Assembly: GCA_003056425.1 (NCBI GenBank)
Contig: PYVY01000004.1
Location: 1-64,000 of the forward strand
From: Alteromonas indica
GTDB lineage: Bacteria > Pseudomonadota > Gammaproteobacteria > Enterobacterales > Alteromonadaceae
Length of the DNA stretch: 64,000 nucleotides
Reading direction: 5' to 3'
Shown: piece after piece, positions 30,610-39,938 of the stretch
How the letters are laid out: each line of letters begins with the position of its first letter
Position numbering within the stretch: position 1 is the first letter of the stretch
Notes under the pieces: generated by a model
Seen by the model: the letters and a program-made list of their open reading frames with translations, nothing else
Told to the model about the DNA's origin: nothing
Databases searched by the model: none
Made by a program: the position numbers and the translations under genes

Positions 30610-31529
30610 TAGTGACTTACCCTTTTTCGCAGCGCAGAGCGCAAGCCATCCCCAACCACATTGATGGCCAGCACAATCAAAAATATTGATAATCCTGGTA
30701 AGGCCACATTCCATGGCGCCAGGTAGGCAACATCAAGACCATCGGCCAAAATAGCGCCTAATTCGGGAAGTGGTGGCTGGGCGCCTAAATTCAAGAAGCC
30801 CAGCGCAGAAACATCGATCATCGCAATCGATAAGGCAACCGAACCTTGCACAACCAGCATTTCAATCATGTTAGGCAGAATAGAATGGGAAAACAGCTGC
30901 CAGGCATTCGCCCCGTCCAGGCGCGAAGCAAGAATATACTCTTTTTTCATTTCACTGCGCACAAAGGTGCGTGTGTAGTGAATGAACTGTGGCGTTAGCG
31001 CCAGGGTGATAGCCCACATACTGTTAACCAGGCCCGTGCCAAGTACTGCTACAATAATAATAGCAATCAGCAGAGTAGGGATGGCCATTAAAGCATCCAG
31101 CAAGTGGTTAACAATACTTGAACGTACACCGCTCATCATTCCCGCTACGGTGCCTATCGTAACGCCTAGCCCCATAGCAATAATCACCAGAAGCACACTG
31201 GTGCCGAAAGTAACCCGACAGCCATAAATAATCCGGGAAAAGACATCGCGGCCTAAGGCATCGGTGCCAAATAAATGGGTAATGGTTCCATTTAGTTCCC
31301 AGCTGGGCGGAATCAGCAGGGCATTGATATTTTGTTGCAAAGGATCAAAAGGGGCGACCAAAGGCGCAAAAAGAGCAAAAAAGAAAAATACGCCCAACAC
31401 AATCAGCCCAACAAATGCGATATGACTGGCGCGAAATTCCCGCCAGGTACGTTGCCAGGGGGACGGATGGTGTTCTTCTTCGTAAAGGCTAAACTGTGGC
31501 ACGTTCGTATTTTTCCCTGCTTGGGTCAA
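30609..31529 (-). CDS. sapC: Peptide/polyamine ABC transporter permease SapC
   Basis: 306-residue permease of the DppC/OppC group. After an N-terminal cytoplasmic segment and first helix (HIAFVGLIVLGVFFFFALFAPLV), GTDALGRDVFSRIIYG is the classic start of the permease domain. An EAA-type loop is seen at EYILASRLDGANAWQLFSHSILPN. It overlaps sapB by 41 bases at its start, consistent with tight translational coupling. Confidence 0.93.
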   Translation of the reverse strand: MTQAGKNTNVPQFSLYEEEHHPSPWQRTWREFRASHIAFVGLIVLGVFFFFALFAPLVAPFDPLQQNINALLIPPSWELNGTITHLFGTDALGRDVFSRIIYGCRVTFGTSVLLVIIAMGLGVTIGTVAGMMSGVRSSIVNHLLDALMAIPTLLIAIIIVAVLGTGLVNSMWAITLALTPQFIHYTRTFVRSEMKKEYILASRLDGANAWQLFSHSILPNMIEMLVVQGSVALSIAMIDVSALGFLNLGAQPPLPELGAILADGLDVAYLAPWNVALPGLSIFLIVLAINVVGDGLRSALRKRVSH

Positions 31530-32520
31530 TTAAACGATTAAAAAGGTCGATCAAAATGGTAAGTGTAATAACCATTGATGCTACGGCCAGCATACCCACA
31601 CGTAAGGCGGGGTAATCCCGCTGATATATAGCCTGAATAAGCCAATTACCAATGCCTGGCCAGGAAAATAAGGTTTCTACTATCATCGCATTCGTAATCA
31701 AGGTGGTAATTTGAATCGCCATTAACGGCAAAATAGGCAATAGCGCATTACGTAAGATATGCCGGAAGAAAATTTGCCAGCGCGACAAGCCTCGTGAGCG
31801 TGCAGCAGCAATATAGGGCCGATTAAGCACATCAATCACCGAACGCCGGGTCAGCCTGATCATTGAGGCGGTGGTGATGGTGCTGATGGCTAATGTCGGC
31901 AACAGTAAATGCTGTAGTGCATCCTTGAACGCCAGGCTACGGTCAATATTATCGGCCAGCAGAATATCCAGCAGAATGAAACCGGTTTTATCCGGTATAT
32001 CAAATAACAGGCTTATTCTGCCAGACAGGGGCACTATATTTAGCTCCAGGCTAAATACCAGTATAAATAATAACGCCAACCAGAATACCGGAAACGAATA
32101 GCCCACCATACTGGCAGAGTTAATACCGTAGTCCGCCGGTGTATAGCTGCGAAGGCCGGCATAACAACCCACCGGTATCCCAATCACAATGGCCAGCAGC
32201 ATTGCGTAAGATGCCAGCTCTATTGTTGCCGGCAGCGCTAACCCAATTTCATCGCGCAGGGGCAGGCCAGAGATAAAACTATACCCCCAGTTCCCTGCAA
32301 ACAGTTCGTTAAGATAATAGCCAAACTGCACCAGATAACCCGAGTCCAGCCTGAATTGCTTAATCAGGGCATTGCGCTGAATATCGTTTTGCGCGGTAAT
32401 ACCGGTTAAGTTGGTAAGGACATCGCCGGGGAACAAATAAGCCAGCGAAAACGACATGGCCGCCAGCACCAGCAGGGTCAGTACAAATAAAATAATATAG
32501 CGTGAAAGTATACGTATCAC
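31489..32520 (-). CDS. sapB: Peptide/polyamine ABC transporter permease SapB
   Basis: 343-residue permease of the DppB/OppB group with an N-terminal helix (RYIILFVLTLLVLAAMSFSLAY), a periplasmic segment and at least five further helices. The EAA loop reads YIAAARSRGLSRWQIFFRHILRNALLP. It starts within the sapA stop (ATGA, 4 bases). Slightly longer than E. coli SapB (321), with extra residues near 180-200. Confidence 0.93.
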   Translation of the reverse strand: MIRILSRYIILFVLTLLVLAAMSFSLAYLFPGDVLTNLTGITAQNDIQRNALIKQFRLDSGYLVQFGYYLNELFAGNWGYSFISGLPLRDEIGLALPATIELASYAMLLAIVIGIPVGCYAGLRSYTPADYGINSASMVGYSFPVFWLALLFILVFSLELNIVPLSGRISLLFDIPDKTGFILLDILLADNIDRSLAFKDALQHLLLPTLAISTITTASMIRLTRRSVIDVLNRPYIAAARSRGLSRWQIFFRHILRNALLPILPLMAIQITTLITNAMIVETLFSWPGIGNWLIQAIYQRDYPALRVGMLAVASMVITLTILIDLFNRLIDPSREKYERATV

Positions 32521-34145
32521 AGTTGTTTGGTTACCCCGCCAAAACGAACGCCACCATAAGGATTGATCTGCATGCCCTTTAGCTCCTTACGAAACGCTTG
32601 ATAACGAAACGCATGCGCTATCGGTACTATGGGCAATTCTTTAAACAACAGGGAGTTAACTTGTTCATAGATAGCCTTACGCTGGAAAAGATCTTCAGTT
32701 TGCAGTGCTTCGTTTATGAGCGCGTCGTACTTCTTATTACACCACATTGCCCGATTGGTGCCTGACGGTATAGCGCCACAACTAAGCAGCGGGCGAAAAA
32801 AATTATCCGGATCACCGTTATCCGCTGACCAGCCAATCAGTACCGAGTCGTGTAAGCCTTCACGCAGGTGGCGGCGAAAGGTTGTCCAGTCGTAGGTCAC
32901 AATAGTAACATTAACCCCTACATCAGCCAGATAGCCTTGTATAAGCTCAGCCATTTTAGCGGCATTAGGATTATAAGCTCGCTCTATGGGCATGGCCCAA
33001 ATTGTCATGGTAAAGCCCGCTTCTACCCCGGCCTCTTTTAACAGCTTACGGGCCATTACCGGATTATATGCGGTGTCTTCGGCATCATTTTGATATGCCC
33101 AACTGGCTGCAGGCAGCAAATTACGCGCGCGCGTAGCGCTGTCAAAGTATACCGCTTCCAATAAGGTGTTTTTATCGATGGCGTACGCCAGGGCCCGGCG
33201 TACGTTAGGGTTGTCAAACGGCGGGCGCTGCGTGTTAAACGCCCAGAAGCCCACATTCAGGCCAGGCTTTTCGGCCAGCTCTAATTCTTCGCGGTTACGA
33301 ATGATGTCCAGCTCGGTTTGCGCGGGGAAGGCAATGGCATCGCATTCTCCGGTAATAAGTTTAGCCAGTCGTAACGAGCTTTTGGGTGTAATATCGTAAA
33401 TCAGGCGCTCGGCAAATTCAGTTTGCCCCCAATAATTATGGTGCGCCCGATACCGTATGTAATGGTCTTTTCGGTAGCTTTCAAACTGGAATGGGCCGGT
33501 GCCAATAGGATAGTGATCGAGCCGCTGGGGGGCCCCATCCTCCATCAGTTTATCGGCATATTCCTGGGACAAAATAACCGAAAAGTCGGTGGCCAGATTA
33601 GCCAGGAAAGAACTGTCTCGTTGGGTGAGCAAAATTTCAATGCGGTAGCCATTGATGCGGTTCACCTCGCGGATATTTTCAGCCAGCCCGAGGCTTTCAA
33701 AATACGGGTAGCGCCCGCCAGAAACCTGATGATAGGGGTGTTGAGGCAAGCGCCAGCGGTTGATACTGAAAATAACATCATCCGCGTTAAAGGTACGCTG
33801 CGGGGTAAAGTAGTCCGTGGTATGAAATGCCACTTCGCGGCGTAACTGAAAAGTATAGGTCAGACCGTCGTCAGACACACTCCAGCTAGTGGCCAGGCTG
33901 GGTACAATAGTGCCGGAGTCCGGGTCAAAGTCCAGTAGGCGGTCATATATCTGATGCGAGGTAGCATCCGAGGTGGTCGCCGAAGTATCCAGTTGAGGAT
34001 TGAAGTTTACCGGATTACTTTCTGAGCAGTACATAATCCCGGTTTGGTAAAACCCATCCTTTTTTTGCTTGCTGCACGCGCTGATACCCACCAGGGTGGC
34101 CAGGCAAATTAGTAATACTGGTAGGCTGTTCATCAATCCGTTCAC
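32517..34145 (-). CDS. sapA: Periplasmic peptide-binding protein SapA (lipoprotein-type signal)
   Basis: 542-residue solute-binding protein of the SBP_bac_5 (oligopeptide) family that delivers substrate to SapBC. The signal ends VGISACSKQ, a lipobox, so the protein is probably lipid-anchored, whereas E. coli SapA is soluble in the periplasm. Mature-region motifs include YCSESNPVNFNPQLDTSATT, LATSWSVSDDGLTYTFQLR and RRALAYAIDKNTL. It is the first sap gene and overlaps pspF by 4 bases. Confidence 0.93.
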   Translation of the reverse strand: MNGLMNSLPVLLICLATLVGISACSKQKKDGFYQTGIMYCSESNPVNFNPQLDTSATTSDATSHQIYDRLLDFDPDSGTIVPSLATSWSVSDDGLTYTFQLRREVAFHTTDYFTPQRTFNADDVIFSINRWRLPQHPYHQVSGGRYPYFESLGLAENIREVNRINGYRIEILLTQRDSSFLANLATDFSVILSQEYADKLMEDGAPQRLDHYPIGTGPFQFESYRKDHYIRYRAHHNYWGQTEFAERLIYDITPKSSLRLAKLITGECDAIAFPAQTELDIIRNREELELAEKPGLNVGFWAFNTQRPPFDNPNVRRALAYAIDKNTLLEAVYFDSATRARNLLPAASWAYQNDAEDTAYNPVMARKLLKEAGVEAGFTMTIWAMPIERAYNPNAAKMAELIQGYLADVGVNVTIVTYDWTTFRRHLREGLHDSVLIGWSADNGDPDNFFRPLLSCGAIPSGTNRAMWCNKKYDALINEALQTEDLFQRKAIYEQVNSLLFKELPIVPIAHAFRYQAFRKELKGMQINPYGGVRFGGVTKQL

Positions 34146-35248
34146 TGCGTATCGGCCGTCTCTGGTGCAGAGTCTAACAAATTGTATTTCTTTAGATAAC
34201 CACGCAACTGATGATAGGTCAGGCTTAATTTCTCTGCGGTCTTTTTCTGGTTGAACTGACTGTCTTCCAGTGCTTGTCTTAGCATGTCTATTTCGTACTG
34301 GGCAGAACGTTCTTTGAGGTCAATAGGATAACCGGTAGTCGGGGCGGGGATTGCCTCTGTACTACCGGCTACAGCAGGTGGCGCCGCTGCGATATCCTCA
34401 GTCACTGCCACAGGTTCCGCTGCGCTGTTACTGCGGTCGCGGGTTTTAATCCGGGTTACCGGACGATAAGGCGAGGTGAACGGGTCCAACACAATTTCAT
34501 GTACCGGTAAGTGAGGGTTGTTGCAGCGGTATACAGCACGCTCGACAACGTTTTTTAGCTCACGAATATTGCCTGGCCAAGGGTGCTCCAGCAGTGTACG
34601 TCGCGCCTTTTCGGTAAAGCCGCTGAACAGTTCCATTTCCATCTCACGGGCCATATTAATAGCAAAGTGTTCAGCCAACATCAGGATATCTTCACGGCGC
34701 TCGCGTAAAGGCGGGATAGTGATCACATCAAAGGCCAGCCGGTCTAGCAAGTCAGCCCGAAACTCGCCGGCCTGCGCTAGGGCGGGTAGATCTTCATTGG
34801 TGGCCGCCACCAGCCGTACGTCAGTTTTGATGGTTTTGCTACCACCTACCCGTTCAAACTCACCGTATTCAATTACCCTAAGCAACTTTTCCTGAATCAG
34901 GCCTGAAGTATTAGCCAGTTCATCTAAGAACAAAGTGCCGTTATGGGCCAGTTCAAAACGTCCTTCGCGGCGTTTTGCCGCGCCGGTAAATGCGCCGGCT
35001 TCATAACCAAACAGCTCGCTTTCCAACAAATTTTCATTTAAGGCCGCACAATTTAGCTTGACGTAGTTTTGATCCCAACGCTGCGATAAAAAGTGTAAGC
35101 GGGCGGCGACCAGTTCTTTTCCGGTACCGCGTTCACCTATAATTAAAACCGGCTTGTTCAGTGTGGCCAGTTGGGAAATTTGCTCTAGCACTTCTAAAAA
35201 ACTGTTAGCCTGACCCAGCAAATTATCGGTTTGGCGAAATCTACTCAT
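34142..35248 (-). CDS. pspF: PspF, sigma-54-dependent activator of the phage-shock operon
   Basis: 368-residue bacterial enhancer-binding protein without an N-terminal receiver, as in PspF. The AAA+ domain has Walker A GERGTGKE, the sigma-54 contact loop GAFTGA intact (YEAGAFTGAAKRREG), Walker B TLFLDELAN and the arginine finger region. The C-terminal Fis-type helix-turn-helix is NQKKTAEKLSLTYHQLRGYL. It is longer than E. coli PspF (325) because of an Ala/Pro-rich linker at about 275-310. It is divergent from pspA and its 3' end overlaps sapA, so the activator and the Sap transporter share a transcript. Confidence 0.95.
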   Translation of the reverse strand: MSRFRQTDNLLGQANSFLEVLEQISQLATLNKPVLIIGERGTGKELVAARLHFLSQRWDQNYVKLNCAALNENLLESELFGYEAGAFTGAAKRREGRFELAHNGTLFLDELANTSGLIQEKLLRVIEYGEFERVGGSKTIKTDVRLVAATNEDLPALAQAGEFRADLLDRLAFDVITIPPLRERREDILMLAEHFAINMAREMEMELFSGFTEKARRTLLEHPWPGNIRELKNVVERAVYRCNNPHLPVHEIVLDPFTSPYRPVTRIKTRDRSNSAAEPVAVTEDIAAAPPAVAGSTEAIPAPTTGYPIDLKERSAQYEIDMLRQALEDSQFNQKKTAEKLSLTYHQLRGYLKKYNLLDSAPETADTQ

Positions 35249-35370
35249 TTATTCCCTCAAAGTTAGCCATTTCGACCAATTAATAGTGTAGTTTAAAAGC
35301 GATACAGAAACGATGATTAATTATACAAATAAAATGACCATAAAACAGCAAGTTAGAAAACTGGCTTAGA

Positions 35371-35387
35371 TGGCAAGCATATTGAAT
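35371..35387 (+). promoter_or_regulatory. Candidate sigma-54 promoter for pspABC
   Basis: TGGCAAGCATATTGAAT resembles the -24/-12 consensus TGGCACG-N4-TTGCW, with GG at -24 intact and TTGA at the -12 element. It lies 59 bases before the pspA start and downstream of the divergent pspF, as expected for a PspF-activated promoter. The -12 GC is changed to GA, hence moderate confidence. Confidence 0.45.
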
Positions 35388-35445
35388 AGTGTTATACAGC
35401 ATGTGCTACTTGCACAGTTTCCAACACGAGTCTGAGGTAAATTTT

Positions 35446-36117
35446 ATGGGTATCTTCTCGCGTTTCACCGATATAGTGAACTCTAATATTAATGCGCTAC
35501 TGGACAAAGCCGAAGATCCAGAAAAAATGGTTCGGCTGATTATACAGGAAATGGAAGACACACTGGTTGAAGTACGTTCAGCCTCTGCAAAAACGCTGGC
35601 CAGTAAAAAAGAAATTGCTGCGCAGGTGGCTAAGTACGAGGCTGACGCAAGTGACTGGGCGGCAAAAGCTGAACTGGCTCTAAGCAAGGATCGGGAAGAT
35701 CTGGCCCGCGCTGCCTTGCAGGAACGCAAAAAATCTGCAGAAGCGGCTACTGCGCTAAACAAAGAGCTGAGTGCTGTTGATGAGCAAATCAGTAAGTTAC
35801 AGGAAGAGATTGGGCAGCTACAGGAAAAGTTGGCTGATGCCAAAGCGCGCCAGAAAACGATTTTAATGCGCCAGAAAACAGTCAGTTCGCGGCTTGAAGT
35901 TAAGCGCACCCTGGACAGCGGTAAAGTCGATGCTGCCATGGGCCGTTTTGAGCAATACGAGCGCAAAATTGATGATTTAGAGTCTCAGGTAGATGCTTAC
36001 GATTTAGGCAAAAAGACTTTGCAGGATGAGTTTGCTGAATTAGCCGCTGATGATAAGATTGATGAAGAATTAGCCGCTTTAAAAGCGAAGTTAAATAAAA
36101 ATAAGCCAGCAGAATAA
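35446..36117 (+). CDS. pspA: Phage-shock protein A
   Basis: 223-residue peripheral inner-membrane protein of the ESCRT-III-like PspA/Vipp1 family; binds PspF in unstressed cells and stabilises damaged membrane. It begins with the amphipathic helix MGIFSRFTDIVNSNINALLDKAEDPEKM, followed by long coiled coils (about 30-180). The start at 35446 has TGAGG before it; the upstream extension to 35389 is not supported. First gene of pspABC. Confidence 0.96.
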   Translation: MGIFSRFTDIVNSNINALLDKAEDPEKMVRLIIQEMEDTLVEVRSASAKTLASKKEIAAQVAKYEADASDWAAKAELALSKDREDLARAALQERKKSAEAATALNKELSAVDEQISKLQEEIGQLQEKLADAKARQKTILMRQKTVSSRLEVKRTLDSGKVDAAMGRFEQYERKIDDLESQVDAYDLGKKTLQDEFAELAADDKIDEELAALKAKLNKNKPAE

Positions 36118-36205
36118 GCTGACACGCCGATGCTTGCTGCTAAGCTCACAGCAGCAAGCCGGGCTGATCTGGTGAGCAATTGTCACCTGATACGGAGAAA
36201 TCAAG

Positions 36206-36445
36206 ATGGACGAAGCAATTTTAGCGCTGTTAATAACACCTATCATATTATTTATGGTCCTGGTGGCGCCGATCTGGCTTATTTTGCACTACCGTAGCAA
36301 AAAGAACATTAGCCAGGGCCTAAGCAAGGAAGAACATGAAGCACTTGAAGGGCTAGCACAAAAGGCCGATACCATGGCCGAACGAATCAAAACACTGGAG
36401 GCGATTCTGGATAGCGAAGCGCCGCAGTGGAGGAACCGCGCATGA
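36206..36445 (+). CDS. pspB: Phage-shock protein B
   Basis: 79-residue inner-membrane protein with one N-terminal helix (LALLITPIILFMVLVAPIWLILHY) and a coiled-coil tail (LEGLAQKADTMAERIKTLEAIL), which together with PspC senses envelope stress and releases PspF from PspA. GGAG lies 8 bases before the ATG. Confidence 0.95.
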   Translation: MDEAILALLITPIILFMVLVAPIWLILHYRSKKNISQGLSKEEHEALEGLAQKADTMAERIKTLEAILDSEAPQWRNRA

Positions 36446-36891
36446 AAGTAAATAAGCACCTTTATCGGGATTCTGAAAATGGCCGTATAGCCGGCGTCTG
36501 TGCGGGGATTGCGGATTACTTTGGGTTAGAGCGCTGGTTGGTACGTATATTAGTGGTTACTGCGTTTTTCCTGCTGGCTGGTCCCTTTGTTTTTGTTGGC
36601 TACATTGCCTGCTGGTTTATTCTTGAAAAGAAACCACAGGGTTACGCCACTGACGCTTCTTCCTTTGATACTTATCAAAGCGAAGGTAAAGGCTGGCGCA
36701 ATAGCGATGCCACTACCTCTAAGGACAGCGTAGAAGTGAAAACCAAAGTGTGGCAGGCGGGTCAGTCCCCGGGCCGCGTATTAGAGCGTTTAACTAAACG
36801 GTTTAATGATAATGAAACCCGCTTACGTAGTATGGAAAAGCATGTTACTTCACGTGAATTTCAACTTAACCGGGAAATTAACCGGCTATAG
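36442..36891 (+). CDS. pspC: Phage-shock protein C
   Basis: 149-residue inner-membrane PspC with the family signature LYRDSENGRIAGVCAGIADYFGLERWLVRI followed by a hydrophobic hairpin and a basic C-terminal tail. The ATG at 36442 overlaps the pspB stop (ATGA) and has GGAGG 8 bases upstream. No pspD or pspE follows. Confidence 0.95.
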   Translation: MKVNKHLYRDSENGRIAGVCAGIADYFGLERWLVRILVVTAFFLLAGPFVFVGYIACWFILEKKPQGYATDASSFDTYQSEGKGWRNSDATTSKDSVEVKTKVWQAGQSPGRVLERLTKRFNDNETRLRSMEKHVTSREFQLNREINRL

Positions 36892-37370
36892 TATGCGGCT
36901 ATAGCACGCGCTTACCGTAAGCGATACAAGGCCAAGCGCTATCTTGCTAAGGTAGCGTTTGCGCCGATCGGGTTTACGGCAAAACGACCAAATTCACGTA
37001 AGCTCCGCTTTATATTCCCCACTGTATATTCCCTCACTGTGCGAGGGTTTCCTTACCTGTCAGGCAATGTTTTGAACAAGCCTGTGTCATTAAGCCCACT
37101 CTAGGACGTTAACCTTCGGTTTGCGCAATGTTTATTATATTCCCCCGATGCTCGAAAGTTTCCTTACCTGCCAGGCAATGCCTTAAACAGCCCTGTGCCA
37201 TTAAGGACACACTAGGCTGTTAACCCTCGTTTCGCGCTATGTTCTGTGTTTATTGCACCGCGTTAGCCATGTTTTTGCTGTTGTATGAAAGCTCGCCGCA
37301 GGCCGTAAAATATGCCGGTATGCAGTATCAGCTATAGGATGCGTGAAGTAGAGGATATAGGCCGCAATTA
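36892..37370. repeat. Intergenic region with a degenerate 111-bp-spaced direct repeat
   Basis: No gene is supported between pspC and phhA. Two related blocks of about 90 bp start at 37047 and 37158, each opening with GTTTCCTTACCTG(T/C)CAGGCAATG and sharing a CATTAAG, CTAGG and GTTAACC framework. A short CCCTC/GAGGG hairpin at 37031-37047 followed by TTT could terminate the psp transcript. The repeat's origin is unknown. Confidence 0.6.
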
Positions 37371-37375
37371 AATTT

Positions 37376-37393
37376 TGTAAAATAAATGTTACG
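37376..37393. promoter_or_regulatory. Probable TyrR box upstream of phhA
   Basis: TGTAAAATAAATGTTACG is TGTAA-N8-TTACG, one mismatch from the TyrR core TGTAA-N8-TTACA, about 100 bases before phhA. Confidence 0.5.
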
Positions 37394-37493
37394 CAATAAC
37401 CGAAAGGCGTTATCGGCGAGGGTCTGTCGTAACTGTGGAATTTGGATAGACTACGAGCCAATAGCAGCAATCATGATTTCGAGGTTTTCAAGT

Positions 37494-38303
37494 ATGGCTA
37501 CGTCTACCGGTTACCAGTCAAAAGTGTCTGACGGGCAGGGTTATATTCAGTGGAGTGATGAAGAAAACCAGATCTGGTCGCAGCTGTATCAGCGCCAGAC
37601 TGCGCTTATCCCTAACCGCGCCTGCCAGCAATACCATGATGGTTTAGCCTATCTGGGGCTTAGCGCTGATAAAATACCGCAATTACCAACGGTTAATGAA
37701 CGGCTCTACCAGGCAACCGGCTGGCGTACGGCGCAGGTACCGGCGCTCATCAACTTTAGTGAATTCTTTCGGCTATTAGCCGACAAAGCGTTTCCTGTGG
37801 CCACCTTCATTCGTAGCCGGGAAGAGTTCGACTATCTACAGGAACCGGATATTTTTCACGAAGTATATGGCCATTGTCCGCTGTTGTGTAATCCGGCGTT
37901 TGCTCATTTTACCCATACCTATGGTAAGTTGGGTTTAAAAGCCAGCAAGGAAGATCGGGTATATTTGGCCCGTCTGTACTGGTTTACCGTAGAATTTGGT
38001 TTGGTAAATACGGCCGAGGGCTTACGCATTTACGGCGGGGGAATTTTATCTTCGCCCGGCGAGACCCTGTACTCACTGGAAAGCGATAAACCTGTGCGAA
38101 ACGCGCTGGATCCTATCGATGCGCTACGAACGCCGTATCGTATCGATATTATGCAACCGCTTTACTATATACTGGCCGACTTTGATGACTTGTTTGCACT
38201 GGCGGAACAAGACATTATGGCGCTGCTGGCGATAGCCAAACAGCGGGGTTTGTTTGAACCTCTGTTTCCCCCTAAAAACAAACAGGTAAGCGGACAAAAC
38301 TAA
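37494..38303 (+). CDS. phhA: Phenylalanine 4-hydroxylase
   Basis: Pterin-dependent iron enzyme converting phenylalanine to tyrosine. In 269 residues, the iron ligands are His122 and His127 (FHEVYGHCP) and Glu167 (WFTVEFGL). The start at 37494 (MATSTGYQSK) gives the usual bacterial length and has GAGG 10 bases upstream; frames further upstream are not supported. It opens the aromatic degradation region together with tyrR and hpd-hmgA-fah-maiA. I saw no phhB (pterin dehydratase) nearby. Confidence 0.95.
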   Translation: MATSTGYQSKVSDGQGYIQWSDEENQIWSQLYQRQTALIPNRACQQYHDGLAYLGLSADKIPQLPTVNERLYQATGWRTAQVPALINFSEFFRLLADKAFPVATFIRSREEFDYLQEPDIFHEVYGHCPLLCNPAFAHFTHTYGKLGLKASKEDRVYLARLYWFTVEFGLVNTAEGLRIYGGGILSSPGETLYSLESDKPVRNALDPIDALRTPYRIDIMQPLYYILADFDDLFALAEQDIMALLAIAKQRGLFEPLFPPKNKQVSGQN

Positions 38304-38350
38304 ATCGCCTATTCATAAAACACTTCACATGTTACCAACTTGTGATACTC

Positions 38351-38368
38351 TGTAAAATATACTTTACA
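38351..38368. promoter_or_regulatory. Perfect TyrR box upstream of tyrR
   Basis: TGTAAAATATACTTTACA is an exact TGTAAA-N6-TTTACA TyrR site located 13 bases before the tyrR start, where it would block transcription or translation initiation. Indicates autoregulation. Confidence 0.85.
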
Positions 38369-38381
38369 GATAGAGTGAGTT

Positions 38382-39938
38382 ATGCGATTAGAGATAAGCT
38401 GTCAGGACAGACTGGGGATCACTCAGGATGTGCTGGATATACTGGTTGCCCATGAAATCGATTTGCGTGGTATTGAAATCGATGTGGGCGGCAAGATTTT
38501 TCTCAACTTCCCCAATATAGAATTCGCTGACTTCCAGCATCTTATGCCTAAAATTCGCCGTATCGATGGTATTGATGATGTCAAAACCACGCCTTTTATG
38601 CCGGCCGAACGTGAGCGTAATCAGCTTTCTGCTATTTTGCAGACATTGCCGGATCCGGTATTTTCTATTGATACCCGCAGTCAGATTTTAATGTGTAACG
38701 AAGCCGTTACCAGCGGGCTTGAGCTTAACCTGACAGATATCAAGCGCACTGAGCTGGACGAATGGGTGACCGGGTTTAATTTTCACCGTTGGTTAGATGC
38801 CGATGACATTCGTCCACAGTCCATCAAAGTGCAGTTTATTCAACAGGATTACCTGGCCGATATTTTACCGATTCATGTGCCGGACGGGGAAGATGGTACG
38901 ATTATCGCCGGGGCCGTGGTGATGCTCAAATCAGAGATGCGTCTGGGCCAGCAATTCAGCGCGTTTCACCAAACCAACACTGATAGCTTCGATCATTTTG
39001 TAACGCACTCACCTGCCATGACTAAGGCTGTACGAGAAGCACGTAAAATTGCGGACCTGGATGCGCCAATTTTAATTTTTGGCGAAACCGGCACAGGTAA
39101 AGAGATGATTGCCAAAGCGTGTCATCAGGCCAGCCGGCGTAGTGAAGGTGAATTTCTCGCACTTAACTGTGCTTCGCTACCCGATAGTGTCGCCGAGACC
39201 GAGCTGTTTGGCTATGCCGCCGGGGCTTTTAACCAGCCAGAAGGTAAAGCGGGCTTATTGGAGCTGGCAGCAGGAGGTACCCTCCTGCTCGATGAAATTG
39301 CCGATATGTCTTCTCAGTTGCAGGCAAAACTGCTGCGGGTGATGGAACATGGTGAATTCCGACGGGTAGGAGACGATAAACCGGTAAGTATTGATGTCCG
39401 CTTTATTTGCACAACCTGCCGTGACTTGGGGCAATTAGTTGAAGAGGGACGCTTTCGCAAAGAGCTGTACTATCGGTTAAATGTATTGAGCCTGGTTATG
39501 CCATCCTTAAAAGAGCGACGGCCCGATATTGTGCCGTTGGCTGAAGCCTTTATTGTCCAGCATAGCTCGAAACTAGGCCGGCGCCCGGCCAAGCTGAGCA
39601 AATCCTGCGTAGAGTTTCTACAACAATATCCATGGCCCGGGAATGTTCGCCAGCTGCAAAATGCCTTATTTCGCGCATTGTCACTGCTGGATGGTAAGGA
39701 AATCACCAAAGAAGACATCCAATTACCTAGCTGTGCGCCCAGCATGACCTACATCGATGAAAACTTTGAAGGCACGTTAGATGAAGAGGTGAAAAAGTTT
39801 GAACGGGATATGTTGCGTCGGCTTTATCCGTCATATCCAAGTACCCGACAATTAGCCAAAAAGTTAGGATTAAGCCATACCGCCATAGCCAATAAGCTTC
39901 GCGAATACGGCATCAATAAAGCGACTGTAAAATTTTGA
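38382..39938 (+). CDS. tyrR: TyrR, aromatic amino acid-responsive regulator
   Basis: 518-residue TyrR: N-terminal ACT domain (MRLEISCQDRLGITQDVLDILV), PAS domain (about 80-190), AAA+ domain with Walker A GETGTGKE and Walker B TLLLDEIAD, and C-terminal Fis-type helix-turn-helix (STRQLAKKLGLSHTAIANKL). The sigma-54 contact loop GAFTGA is replaced by GAFNQPEG, as in E. coli TyrR and unlike Pseudomonas PhhR, so it should act with sigma-70 as repressor/activator. It is preceded by an exact TyrR box and flanked by the phenylalanine/tyrosine degradation genes. Confidence 0.95.
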   Translation: MRLEISCQDRLGITQDVLDILVAHEIDLRGIEIDVGGKIFLNFPNIEFADFQHLMPKIRRIDGIDDVKTTPFMPAERERNQLSAILQTLPDPVFSIDTRSQILMCNEAVTSGLELNLTDIKRTELDEWVTGFNFHRWLDADDIRPQSIKVQFIQQDYLADILPIHVPDGEDGTIIAGAVVMLKSEMRLGQQFSAFHQTNTDSFDHFVTHSPAMTKAVREARKIADLDAPILIFGETGTGKEMIAKACHQASRRSEGEFLALNCASLPDSVAETELFGYAAGAFNQPEGKAGLLELAAGGTLLLDEIADMSSQLQAKLLRVMEHGEFRRVGDDKPVSIDVRFICTTCRDLGQLVEEGRFRKELYYRLNVLSLVMPSLKERRPDIVPLAEAFIVQHSSKLGRRPAKLSKSCVEFLQQYPWPGNVRQLQNALFRALSLLDGKEITKEDIQLPSCAPSMTYIDENFEGTLDEEVKKFERDMLRRLYPSYPSTRQLAKKLGLSHTAIANKLREYGINKATVKF

